Part shown: in pieces, positions 38,894-47,780 of the stretch | How positions within the stretch are numbered: the stretch's first letter is position 1 | Layout: the number at the start of each line of letters is the position of its first letter | Assembly (NCBI RefSeq): GCF_947507565.1 | Contig: NC_089194.1 | Location: 1 to 64,000, forward strand | Length of the DNA: 64,000 nucleotides | Direction: 5' to 3' | DNA from: Oscarella lobularis | Taxonomy: Eukaryota > Porifera > Homoscleromorpha > Homosclerophorida > Oscarellidae | Program-made: the position numbers and the translations under genes | Notes under the pieces: model-generated | The model's database searches: none | What the model was told of the DNA's origin: nothing | The model's input: the letters and a program-made list of their open reading frames with translations, nothing else

Positions 38894-39253
38894 TCTACCT
38901 ACATCACATACCTTTGCCCCCTCGATAGTCATCCTCCCTTCTGATTGCCTTCCCTTCCAATCCTCCTCTTCCCACTCGCATCCGTTGCTCGTATCATTCT
39001 TCCTTACGCTCTTACACATCTATAAAACGAATTAGATACCCCTCAATAACTAAAACTCTACCTACATCACATACCATCGATCCCTTGATATTCCTTCCCC
39101 TCCCTGCCTGCTTGTTCCTCTTCTCCCTCGCGCCCCATCTCCTTGTCATTGTTCCTCCCATCCCTATGCCCCTAAGAAAACAAATTAGAAATATGTAACA
39201 CAATTAGGAACCATTATATACCTATCAGTATTGACTCTGCCCTAACATTGCCC
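38894..39253 (-). other. Exon-module block 1 (minus strand)
   Basis: On the minus strand, three exon-like segments each sit between an acceptor and a donor: a 32-nt micro-exon 39253-39222 (TATAG|GGGCAA...TGATAG|GTATAT), a 97-nt exon 39171-39075 (TTCTTAG|GGGCAT...GATG|GTATGTG) and a 98-nt exon 39019-38922 (TTATAG|ATGTG...AAAG|GTATGTG). Introns would be about 50-55 nt. The arrangement is shared with 56894-57415 and 44236-44773. One micro-exon frame (VRAESILI) is open in all three copies but meets TAG a few bases into the next exon. The module may therefore be non-coding or encode only a short peptide. Transcript data are needed to confirm splicing. Confidence 0.45.
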
Positions 39254-39340
39254 CTATACACATTAACAAAGCCACACATCTCATAAACAATTGCACGGCA
39301 CTTATCTGACATCCTCCAGGAACACCCTGTTTACAAAAAG
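39254..39340. other. Unique link, near-identical at 57416-57498
   Basis: About 90 bp between the micro-exon and the 20-bp array. It differs from the copy at 57416-57498 by only a few bases. On the minus strand a frame continues from the array into this stretch, but it has no ATG. Confidence 0.7.
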
Positions 39341-42300
39341 GAAGAAGGCAAAAGGCAAAGGGAAAAGGCAAAAGGCAAAGGGAAAAGGCAAAAGGCAAAG
39401 GGAGAAGGCAAAAGGCAAAGGGAGAAGGCAAAAGGCAAAGGGAGAAGGCAAAAGACAAAGGGAGAAGGCAAAAGGCAAAGGGAAAAGGCAAAAGGCAAAG
39501 GGAAAAGGCAAAAGGCAAAGGGAAAAGGCAAAAGGCAAAGGGAGAAGGCAAAAGGCAAAGGGAGAAGGCAAAAGGCAAAGGAAGAAGGCAAAAGGCAAAG
39601 GGAGAAGGCAAAAGACAAAGGGAAAAGGCAAAAGGCAAAGGGAGAAGGCAAAAGGCAAAGGGAGAAGGCAAAAGACAAAGGGAGAAGGCAAAAGGCAAAG
39701 GGAAAAGGCAAAAGGCAAAGGGAAAAGGCAAAAGGCAAAGGGAGAAGGCAAAAGGCAAAGGGAGAAGGCAAAAGCCAAAGGGAAAAGGCAAAAGGCAAAG
39801 GGAGAAGGCTAAAGGCAAAGGGAGAAGGCAAAAGGCAAAGGGAGAAGGCTAAAGGCAAAGGGAGAAGGCAAAAGGCAAAGGGAGAAGGCAAAAGGCAAAG
39901 GGAGAAGGCAAAAAGCAAAGGGAGAAGGGAAAAGGCAAAGGGAAAAGGCAAAAGGCAAAGGGAGAAGGCAAAAGGCAAAGGGAGAAGGCAAAAGGCAAAG
40001 GGAAAAGGCAAAAGGCAAAGGGAGAAGGCAAAAGGCAAAGGGAGAAGGCAAAAGGCAAAGGGAGGAGGCAAAAGGCAAAGGGAGAAGGCAAAAGGCAAAG
40101 GGAAAAGGCAAAAGGCAAAGGGAGAAGGCAAAAGGCAAAGGGAGAAGGCAAAAAGCAAAGGGAGAAGGGAAAAGGCAAAGGGAAAAGGCAAAAGGCAAAG
40201 GGAGAAGGCAAAAGGCAAAGGGAGAAGGCAAAAGGCAAAGGGAGGAGGCAAAAGGCAAAGGGAGAAGGCAAAAGGCAAAGGGAGAAGGCAAAAGGCAAAG
40301 GGAAACGGCAAAAGGCAAAGGGAGAAGGCAAAAGGCAAAGGGAGAAGGCAAAAGGCAAAGGGAGAAGGCAAAAGGCAAAGGGAAACGGCAAAAGGCAAAG
40401 GGAGAAGGCAAAAGGCAAAGGGAGAAGGCAAAAGGCAAAGGGAAAAGGCAAAAGGCAAAGGGAGAAGGCAAAAGGCAAAGGGAGAAGGCAAAAAGCAAAG
40501 GGAGAAGGGAAAAGGCAAAGGGAAAAGGCAAAAGGCAAAGGGAGAAGGCAAAAGGCAAAGGGAGAAGGCAAAAGGCAAAGGGAGGAGGCAAAAGGCAAAG
40601 GGAGAAGGCAAAAGGCAAAGGGAGAAGGCAAAAGGCAAAGGGAAACGGCAAAAGGCAAAGGGAGAAGGCAAAAGGCAAAGGGAGAAGGCAAAAGGCAAAG
40701 GGAGAAGGCAAAAGGCAAAGGGAAACGGCAAAAGGCAAAGGGAGAAGGCAAAAGGCAAAGGGAGAAGGCAAAAGGCAAAGGGAGAAGGCAAAAGGCAAAG
40801 GGAGAAGGCAAAAGGCAAAGGGAGAAGGCAAAAGGCAAAGGGAGAAGGCAAAAGGCAAAGGGAAAAGGCAAAAGGCAAAGGGAGAAGGCAAAAGGCAAAG
40901 GGAGAAGGCAAAAGGCAAAGGGAAAAGGCAAAAGGCAAAGGGAGAAGGCAAAAGGCAAAGGGAGAAGGCAAAAGGCAAAGGGAGAAGGCAAAAGGCAAAG
41001 GAGAAGGCAAAAGGCAAAGGGAGAAGGCAAAAGGCAAAGGGAGGAGGCAAAAGGCAAAGGGAGAAGGCAAAAGGCAAAGGGAGAAGGCAAAAGGCAAAGG
41101 GAAACGGCAAAAGGCAAAGGGAGAAGGCAAAAGGCAAAGGGAGAAGGCAAAAGGCAAAGGGAGAAGGCAAAAGGCAAAGGGAGGAGGCAAAAGGCAAAGG
41201 GAGAAGGCAAAAGGCAAAGGCAAAAGGCAAAAGGCAAAGGGAGAAGGCAAAAGGCAAAGGGAAAAGGCAAAAGGCAAAGGGAGAAGGCAAAAGGCAAAGG
41301 GAAAAGGCAAAAGGCAAAGGGAGAAGGCAAAAGGCAAAGGGAGAAAGCAAAAGGCAAAGGGAGAAGGCAAAAGGCAAAGGGAGAAGGCAAAAGGCAAAGG
41401 GAAACGGCAAAAGGCAAAGGGAGAAGGCAAAAGACAAAGGGAGAAGGCAAAAGGCAAAGGGAAAAGGCAAAAGGCAAAGGGAAAAGGCAAAAGGCAAAGG
41501 GAGAAGGCAAAAGGCAAAGGGAGAAGGCAAAAGGCAAAGGGAAAAGGCAAAAGGCAAAGGGAGAAGGCAAAAGGCAAAGGGAGAAGGCAAAAGGCAAAGG
41601 GAGAAGGCTAAAGGCAAAGGGAGAAGGCAAAAGGCAAAGGGAGAAGGCAAAAGGCAAAGGGAGAAGGCAAAAAGCAAAGGGAGAAGGGAAAAGGCAAAGG
41701 GAAAAGGCAAAAGGCAAAGGGAGAAGGCAAAAGGCAAAGGGAGAAGGCAAAAGGCAAAGGGAAAAGGCAAAAGGCAAAGGGAGAAGGCAAAAGGCAAAGG
41801 GAGAAGGCAAAAGGCAAAGGGAGGAGGCAAAAGGCAAAGGGAGAAGGCAAAAGGCAAAGGGAAAAGGCAAAAGGCAAAGGGAGAAGGCAAAAGGCAAAGG
41901 GAGAAGGCAAAAAGCAAAGGGAGAAGGGAAAAGGCAAAGGGAAAAGGCAAAAGGCAAAGGGAGAAGGCAAAAGGCAAAGGGAGAAGGCAAAAGGCAAAGG
42001 GAGGAGGCAAAAGGCAAAGGGAGAAGGCAAAAGGCAAAGGGAGAAGGCAAAAGGCAAAGGGAAACGGCAAAAGGCAAAGGGAGAAGGCAAAAGGCAAAGG
42101 GAGAAGGCAAAAGGCAAAGGGAGAAGGCAAAAGGCAAAGGGAAACGGCAAAAGGCAAAGGGAGAAGGCAAAAGGCAAAGGGAGAAGGCAAAAGGCAAAGG
42201 GAGAAGGCAAAAGGCAAAGGGAGAAGGCAAAAGGCAAAGGGAGAAGGCAAAAGGCAAAGGGAGAAGGCAAAAGGCAAAGGGAGAAGGCAAAAGACAAAGG

Positions 42301-44117
42301 GAAAAGGCAAAAGGCAAAGGGAGAAGGCAAAAGGCAAAGGGAGAAGGCAAAAGGCAAAGGGAGAAGGCAAAAGGCAAAGGGAAAAGGCAAAAGGCAAAGG
42401 GAGAAGGCAAAAGGCAAAGGGAGAAGGCAAAAGGCAAAGGGAAACGGCAAAAGGCAAAGGGAGAAGGCAAAAGGCAAAGGGAGAAGGCAAAAGGCAAAGG
42501 GAGAAGGCAAAAGGCAAAGGGAAACGGCAAAAGGCAAAGGGAGAAGGCAAAAGGCAAAGGGAGAAGGCAAAAGGCAAAGGGAGAAGGCAAAAGGCAAAGG
42601 GAGAAGGCAAAAGGCAAAGGGAGAAGGGAAAAGGCAAAGGGAAAAGGCAAAAGGCAAAGGGAGAAGGCAAAAGGCAAAGGGAGAAGGCAAAAGGCAAAGG
42701 GAGGAGGCAAAAGGCAAAGGGAGAAGGCAAAAGGCAAAGGGAGAAGGCAAAAGGCAAAGGGAAACGGCAAAAGGCAAAGGGAGAAGGCAAAAGGCAAAGG
42801 GAGAAGGCAAAAGGCAAAGGGAGAAGGCAAAAGGCAAAGGGAAACGGCAAAAGGCAAAGGGAGAAGGCAAAAGGCAAAGGGAGAAGGCAAAAGGCAAAGG
42901 GAGAAGGCAAAAGGCAAAGGGAGAAGGCAAAAGGCAAAGGGAGAAGGCAAAAGGCAAAGGGAGAAGGCAAAAGGCAAAGGGAGAAGGCAAAAGACAAAGG
43001 GAAAAGGCAAAAGGCAAAGGGAGAAGGCAAAAGGCAAAGGGAGAAGGCAAAAGGCAAAGGGAGAAGGCAAAAGGCAAAGGGAAAAGGCAAAAGGCAAAGG
43101 GAGAAGGCAAAAGGCAAAGGGAGAAGGCAAAAGGCAAAGGGAAACGGCAAAAGGCAAAGGGAGAAGGCAAAAGGCAAAGGGAGAAGGCAAAAGGCAAAGG
43201 GAGAAGGCAAAAGGCAAAGGGAAACGGCAAAAGGCAAAGGGAGAAGGCAAAAGGCAAAGGGAGAAGGCAAAAGGCAAAGGGAGAAGGCAAAAGGCAAAGG
43301 GAGAAGGCAAAAGGCAAAGGGAGAAGGCAAAAGGCAAAGGGAGAAGGCAAAAGGCAAAGGGAGAAGGCAAAAGGCAAAGGGAAAAGGCAAAAGGCAAAGG
43401 GAGAAGGCAAAAGGCAAAGGGAAAAGGCAAAAGGCAAAGGGAGAAGGCAAAAGGCAAAGGGAGAAGGCAAAAGGCAAAGGGAGAAGGCAAAAGGCAAAGG
43501 AGAAGGCAAAAGGCAAAGGGAGAAGGCAAAAGGCAAAGGGAGAAGGCAAAAGGCAAAGGGAGGAGGCAAAAGGCAAAGGGAGAAGGCAAAAGGCAAAGGG
43601 AGAAGGCAAAAGGCAAAGGGAAACGGCAAAAGGCAAAGGGAGAAGGCAAAAGGCAAAGGGAGAAGGCAAAAGGCAAAGGGAGAAGGCAAAAGGCAAAGGG
43701 AGGAGGCAAAAGGCAAAGGGAGAAGGCAAAAGGCAAAGGCAAAAGGCAAAAGGCAAAGGGAGAAGGCAAAAGGCAAAGGGAAAAGGCAAAAGGCAAAGGG
43801 AGAAGGCAAAAGGCAAAGGGAAAAGGCAAAAGGAAAGGGAGAAGGCAAAAGGCAAAGGGAGAAAGCAAAAGGCAAAGGGAGAAGGCAAAAGGCAAAGGAG
43901 AAGGCAAAAGGCAAAGGAGAAAGCAAAAGGCAAAGGGAGAAGGCAAAAGGCAAAGGGAGAAAGCAAAAGGCAAAGGAGAAGGCAAAAGGCAAAGGGAGAA
44001 GGCAAAAGGCAAAGGAGAAGGCAAAAGGCAAAGGGAGAAGGCAAAAGGCAAAGGAGAAGGCAAAAGGCAAAGGAGAAAGCAAAAGGCAAAGGGAGAAGGC
44101 AAAAGGCATAGGAGAAG
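39341..44117. repeat. 20-bp purine-rich satellite, 4.8 kb
   Basis: About 239 copies of GGCAAAGGGAGAAGGCAAAA with point variants (GGGAAAAGG, GGGAAACGG, GGGAGGAGG). The plus strand is about 90% purine, with one C per 10 bp. Near the right end (43.8-44.1 kb) units of 18-19 bp appear and the phase breaks up. The unit lacks stop codons in most frames on both strands, so frames of up to 1469 codons (Leu/Pro/Phe/Ala on minus, Lys/Gly/Arg on plus) exist without being genes. No ATG lies in the perfect minus-strand array. Confidence 0.96.
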
Positions 44118-44235
44118 GACAAATTGTCCTAGGACAAATTGTCCCCAGGACAAATTGTACCTGAACAAATTGTCCCAGGACAAATTGTCCCAGGACAAAT
44201 TGTCCCCAGGACAACTTGTCCCCAGGACAAATTTT
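44118..44235. repeat. GGACAAATTGTCC palindrome array 2
   Basis: Eight or so copies of the 13-bp dyad with C or CC linkers, marking the edge between the 20-bp satellite and exon-module block 2. Confidence 0.93.
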
Positions 44236-44773
44236 GAAACGAAGTAGAGACCCCTCAATAACTAAAACTCTACCTACATCACATACCTTTGATCCCTCGA
44301 TAGTCGTCCTTCCTCCTGATCACTTTTCCGTCCTTCCCACTCGCGTCCCTTGTTCATAGCCTTCTTCCTTACACTCTTCCACATCTAGAAAACGAATTAG
44401 AAACTCCTTAATTACTAAAACTCTACCTCCATCACATGCCGTCGATCCCTTGATATTCCTTCATCTTCTTGATTGCTTGTTCCTCCTTCTCCCTCGCGTC
44501 CCTTGCTCTTGTCCTCGTTCCTCCCATTCCTATGCACCTAAAAAAACTAATTAGAAATCATCCAACATAAAAAACTCTACCTCCATCACATACCGTCGAT
44601 CCCTTGATATTCCTTCTCCTTGCTTGCTTGTTCCTCTTCTCCCTCGCGTCCCTTGGTCTTGTCCTCGTTCCTCCCATTCCTATGCACCCCCCCAAAAAAA
44701 CTAATTAGAAATATGTAACACAATTAGGACCCAATATATACCTATGAGTATTGACTCTGCCCTAACACTGCCC
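44236..44773 (-). other. Exon-module block 2 (minus strand)
   Basis: Minus-strand order: micro-exon 44773-44742 (32 nt, TTTTAG|GGGCAG...TCATAG|GTATAT); a 94-nt module near 44687-44594 whose acceptor is decayed to T7G7 while its donor ACG|GTATGTG is intact; a 98-nt exon 44537-44440 (TTTTTTAG|GTGCAT, with a GC-type donor GCATGTG); and a 108-nt exon 44394-44287 (TTTTCTAG|ATGTG...AAAG|GTATGTG). The three larger modules are tandem duplicates, so this is an exon-intron amplification. The two GTGCAT modules keep a charged open frame (REK, KEY), but frames do not join cleanly across modules. Upstream lies a homologue of the 47.9-kb first intron. Confidence 0.45.
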
Positions 44774-45127
44774 CTAAAATAGACGGCCCCGACGGTAAAT
44801 TTGATGAACCGGGAGAGATTTAACAGCAATACTACGTCGAGAACCACGATTAGGTCCCGAATACGCGAAATAGACGCCTAAAACCACTCGACTCCCACGA
44901 GACGAATCGATCTCCCCTCCCGGGCCCCCAATTTCCTCCGCGCAACGCCAACAAACCCTCGCGAAAGCTCGTAACATCACCGAGAAGCGCCGAAAACCAA
45001 AAAAACCGACGAGAGAGCGAATAAACGCGAAGATAACACCTCCGAACGTACACAGAGCCCCCGTAACGCGATCGCGAGCAACGAGAAGCACGTAAAAACG
45101 TTCCTAACCTTTCGCGATTGTACATCT
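44774..45127 (-). other. Candidate 5' exon and first intron, decayed (45-kb locus)
   Basis: The minus strand resembles plus-strand 47935-48290: shared stretches include GTTGCGCG-AGGAAA-TGGG and CTC-CGGTGA. At the position matching the 47944 donor there is ATCGCGAAAG|GTTAGG, a weakened donor, preceded by an ATG at 45125 and six codons (MYNRER). Joined to the 32-nt micro-exon at 44773 the frame stays open. Unspliced frames of 91-105 codons are present but look like no known protein. Probably a decaying member of the 5'-exon family. Confidence 0.3.
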
Positions 45128-45314
45128 TCCCCTCCTTTCATCGCGGTCGCCCCGTTTTGAGCCGGTTTCAGTCATCCCAGCGCAATGACTGAAAATGCAG
45201 TTCCCGTATATCAGCAACCTGAATAAACATTCTTCGCAAAAATACGAACACGATCTCGCACACTGTCACACATGCACAGAAAAAAATTAGACAACCTAGA
45301 GCGCAAAAACACCG
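45128..45314. other. Unique sequence, nothing recognised
   Basis: No open frame, repeat or RNA gene stands out between the 45-kb 5' exon and the inverted-repeat element. Confidence 0.5.
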
Positions 45315-45322
45315 AAAATTTT

Positions 45323-45632
45323 CGCGGCCCGGTTCCTAATGGGGGCCCCATTTTCATCTAATATTTCTTTGCTTATTTTAAGCTGTGAATCAGTCGAGCG
45401 TTGTAAGAGATTGTTTGTCTGATTCCTAGCGTGAAATTAGCGAATATTTTTTAGATAAAAACGAGGCCCCATTATTAGGAACCGGTCCTTAAAATTTTGT
45501 TCATTTAAAAGGCAAAGGAAGCGTTGGAAACGTTTTTCTGCATCAAATAAAATCTTGTTCGACTGATTTCTAGCGTCAAATGTACTATTATTTTATAGAC
45601 AAAAATGAGGCCCCATTAGGAACCAGGCCGCG
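45323..45632. mobile_element. Inverted-repeat (MITE-like) element with doubled right end
   Basis: Imperfect terminal inverted repeats of about 40 bp: the left end reads CGGTTCCTAATGGGGGCCCC and its inverse appears at 45462-45488 and again at 45608-45632. The 8-bp sequence AAAATTTT flanks the shorter form exactly (45315-45322 and 45491-45498), as expected of a hAT-type target duplication. A near copy, ACAATTTT, follows the longer form. The second right end arose by tandem duplication of about 145 bp. There is no coding capacity, so the element would depend on a transposase elsewhere. Confidence 0.6.
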
Positions 45633-45715
45633 ACAATTTTTCATTTCATTAACCGTAAAGCAAAATCATATCTGATGGAGCTGAAGGGGTCTGTCTGAAG
45701 GTTACTTTATTTATG

Positions 45716-45728
45716 ATAAGCACGTGAC
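45716..45728 (-). promoter_or_regulatory. GTCACGTGCTTAT motif
   Basis: On the minus strand this 13-mer is identical to those at 47768-47780 (plus) and 58515-58527 (minus). GTCACGTG is an E-box of the USF/TFE type. It lies about 600 bp upstream of the 45-kb 5' exon; the inverted-repeat element at 45323 accounts for part of that distance. Confidence 0.45.
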
Positions 45729-45810
45729 TGTACAAGCAGTCAATAACCCGGACAACTGTAATATTAAAAAGCTTGATTCACTTACGGAAATACTGAAATA
45801 AAAATTTATT

Positions 45811-45882
45811 TGGTGGACTGGTGATGATGGTGCTGGTGGTGGAGGTGCTTAGTGGTGATGGAGGTGCTATTGGTGCTGGAGG

Positions 45883-45916
<34 letters not shown>

Positions 45917-45967
45917 TTGATGATAGGGGAACCTAGCTACCTAACTACCTAGCTACCTACCTGACTA
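45811..45967. repeat. Microsatellite cluster (GGTGNT, GAT, CTAC)
   Basis: Imperfect GGTGNT repeats run to 45882, then (GAT)11 or so at 45883-45914, then imperfect ACCTAGCT/ACCTACCT repeats at 45929-45967. Confidence 0.85.
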
Positions 45968-46046
45968 GTAATTTAATTATTTATTATTTATATAAGTTTA
46001 AATAATTAGTTAGGTATTACCTTCTTTCTTGGCCCGATGACGATGA

Positions 46047-46507
46047 GGCGGCTGCGTCGTCTTCGCGTCTGCCAAGAGATGAAAAAAATAATAACATTTG
46101 CTACGTAGAAAAACGCGATCTTAGGCTGCAGTCGTCTTGAGGCGCTGGCGTCGTCCTTCGGCGGCTGCGTCGTCTTCGCGTCTGCCAAGAGATGAAAACC
46201 AATTAATAAAATTTGCTACGTACAAAAACGCGATCTTAGGCTGCAGTCGTCTTGAGGGGCTGGCGTCGTCCTTCGGCGGATGCGTCGTCTTCGCGTCTGC
46301 CAAGAGATGAAAAAAAATAATAACATTTGCTACGTAGAAAAACGCGATCTTAGGCTGCAGTCGTCTTGAGGCGCTGTCGTCGTCCTTCGGCGGCTGCGTC
46401 GTCTTCGCGTCTGCCAAGAGATGAAAACCAATTAATAAAATTTGCTGCGTACAAAACGCGATCTTAGGCTGCAGTCGTCTTGAGGCGCTGGCGTCGTCCT
46501 TCGGCGG
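46047..46507 (-). repeat. 114-bp exon-intron tandem repeats (4 units)
   Basis: Units start near 46051, 46164, 46279 and 46393 (steps of 113, 115 and 114 bp). On the minus strand each holds an exon-like part (GACGACGCAGCCGCCGAAGG and onward) and an intron-like part ending CATCTCTTGGCAG. In the unit at 46411-46452 the intron would be 42 nt (GTACGC...GGCAG). Two intron sequences alternate, so the real repeat is a 228-bp pair. With a period near 38 codons, reading through stays open and gives a repeated Lys/Arg/Ser/Ala peptide. Confidence 0.7.
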
Positions 46508-46917
46508 CATCTTGCATCCAACCTAAATCTCAAAAGAAGCCAGCAAGAGAAAAAACAAACGGTCCATACAGATACCTCTAGTGTTGACGGCTTCGTCCAC
46601 ATCCGTCGTCTTCATCTGTCGTCTTCATCCCCACGTCTGCATCTAAAACTCAAAAAAGAGCAAGCATGGGGGAAAATGTGGGCGTTATATACAGATACCT
46701 CGTGTCTTCGTCCCCATCCTCCACTTACCAGTCCTGCGACGACTTTGACGGGGCGTAGCACTCTTCCTCCGCGTCGGTGACGTCCTGCCAAAGGAAAAAT
46801 GAAGTAGAAAAATGACGTCAAAAATTTGATTGATTAAATACTTATATAGTACATATTATTATTTATTTATTTATTCCTCTAATTCCTCTACCCTAACTGC
46901 CTCTAAAATAAAGATGA

Positions 46918-47045
46918 TAGATGATGACGTGGAGATGACGTGGAGATGACGTGTAAATGACGAAAATGACGTGTAAATGACGAAAATGAAGTGTCAATGG
47001 AGAAAATGAAGTGTAAATGGCGAAAATGAAGTGTAAATGGAAAAG
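46918..47045. repeat. Short degenerate tandem repeat (GATGACGTG / AAAATGAAGTGTAAATGG)
   Basis: Imperfect 12- to 20-bp repeats within a putative intron of the minus-strand transcript. Several copies contain TGACG half-CRE motifs. Confidence 0.7.
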
Positions 47046-47400
47046 GTAGAAGAATGAAGTGCAATAAATGGAGTGAAGGCTGCTAAATGAAATAATGACA
47101 GGTGGAAGGTGATCTGAGTGGGAGGTCCACTGTCAAACAAAAATCTGTCTTGACATTGACAGACATGTACCTAAAAACGGGCAACAGTTAAGATAGATGC
47201 AATAATTAAATGACCGTCACAATCCACGTGACTTACTGACGAGTCTCCTCCCCCCGCTCGCTCGGAGGCGGGGTCAAGCTGCGAACACAAACGAAAAATC
47301 GCCTTACTGTCGAGGCTTACCTAAACTCGCCACGCACACTTCCCGAGCATCATCGCATCTTCAGCTTCTCCGATTCAATGATTGCAAAGAGCCTAAAAGG

Positions 47401-47767
47401 GGACCCCTCTCGATAAACGATAGTACGAGACGTAGACGCTGCTAAGAGACGCGCGCGGAGCAGCGAACGTCGCGAACGACGCACTGAGCGACGCACGTGG
47501 CGAAGAAAAGCCCTCGCACGCCTCTAAAAAACACCAGACGAAGCACAAACCTGCAGGCGTGACGACAGGCTGCGTGCGTGGCGACAGGCAGCGTCCGTTC
47601 GCCTTCCGATCGAGCGAGAAGCGAGCGAGGAATCCGCGTGGCTGCTGCTCCGCTATCTGCACGAATGATGTCGGCTGTTGTCTGCGATTGCGTGAGACGA
47701 AATACTAGAAGGCGTTTTGAAGCGTGCGATTGACGTCCTAATTGTCTGTGCAAGATAGGAAAGTATA
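47401..47767. other. GC- and CpG-rich island between divergent transcripts
   Basis: CpG-rich sequence between the minus-strand candidate (first clear exon at 47392) and the plus-strand candidate (from 47781). Minus-strand frames of 89 and 103 codons cross it but lack a normal ATG start or any recognisable family. A bidirectional promoter is the simplest reading. Some of it may be the 5' part of the minus transcript, for example CTGCAG|GTTTGTG near 47550 as a donor. Confidence 0.4.
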
Positions 47768-47780
47768 GTCACGTGCTTAT
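47768..47780 (+). promoter_or_regulatory. GTCACGTGCTTAT motif
   Basis: E-box-containing 13-mer identical to those at 45716-45728 and 58515-58527 (both minus). Here it lies 130 bp upstream of the ATG of the plus-strand candidate, on the same strand as that gene. Confidence 0.55.

Larger units (their letters stand above)
46020..47400 (-). other. Candidate multi-exon transcript with micro-introns (minus strand)
   Basis: Several well-formed exon-intron boundaries line up on the minus strand: exon 47392-47321 (TTTTAG| to |GTAAGC), exon 47278-47237 (TTCGCAG| to |GTAAGT), an acceptor at 47170 (TTTTTAG|GTACATG), exon 46784-46729 (TTTGGCAG| to |GTAAGTGG), exon 46642-46576 (GTTTTAG| to |GTATCTG) and an acceptor at 46522 (GATTTAG|). 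The intron 47320-47279 is 42 nt. The end of the transcript is a set of 114-bp exon-intron repeats. An ATG at 46510 opens a frame of 129 codons across them (starts MPPKDDASASRR). No protein family is recognised, and parts may be non-coding. Start and end of the transcript are uncertain. Confidence 0.45.

Noticed and set aside
39225-44258. Leu/Pro/Phe/Ala frames of 748, 868, 1437 and 1469 codons, and the Lys/Gly/Arg frame on the other strand
   Set aside because: They arise from the stop-free 20-bp unit. The minus-strand array has no ATG, and frames beginning inside it rely on TTG or similar starts.
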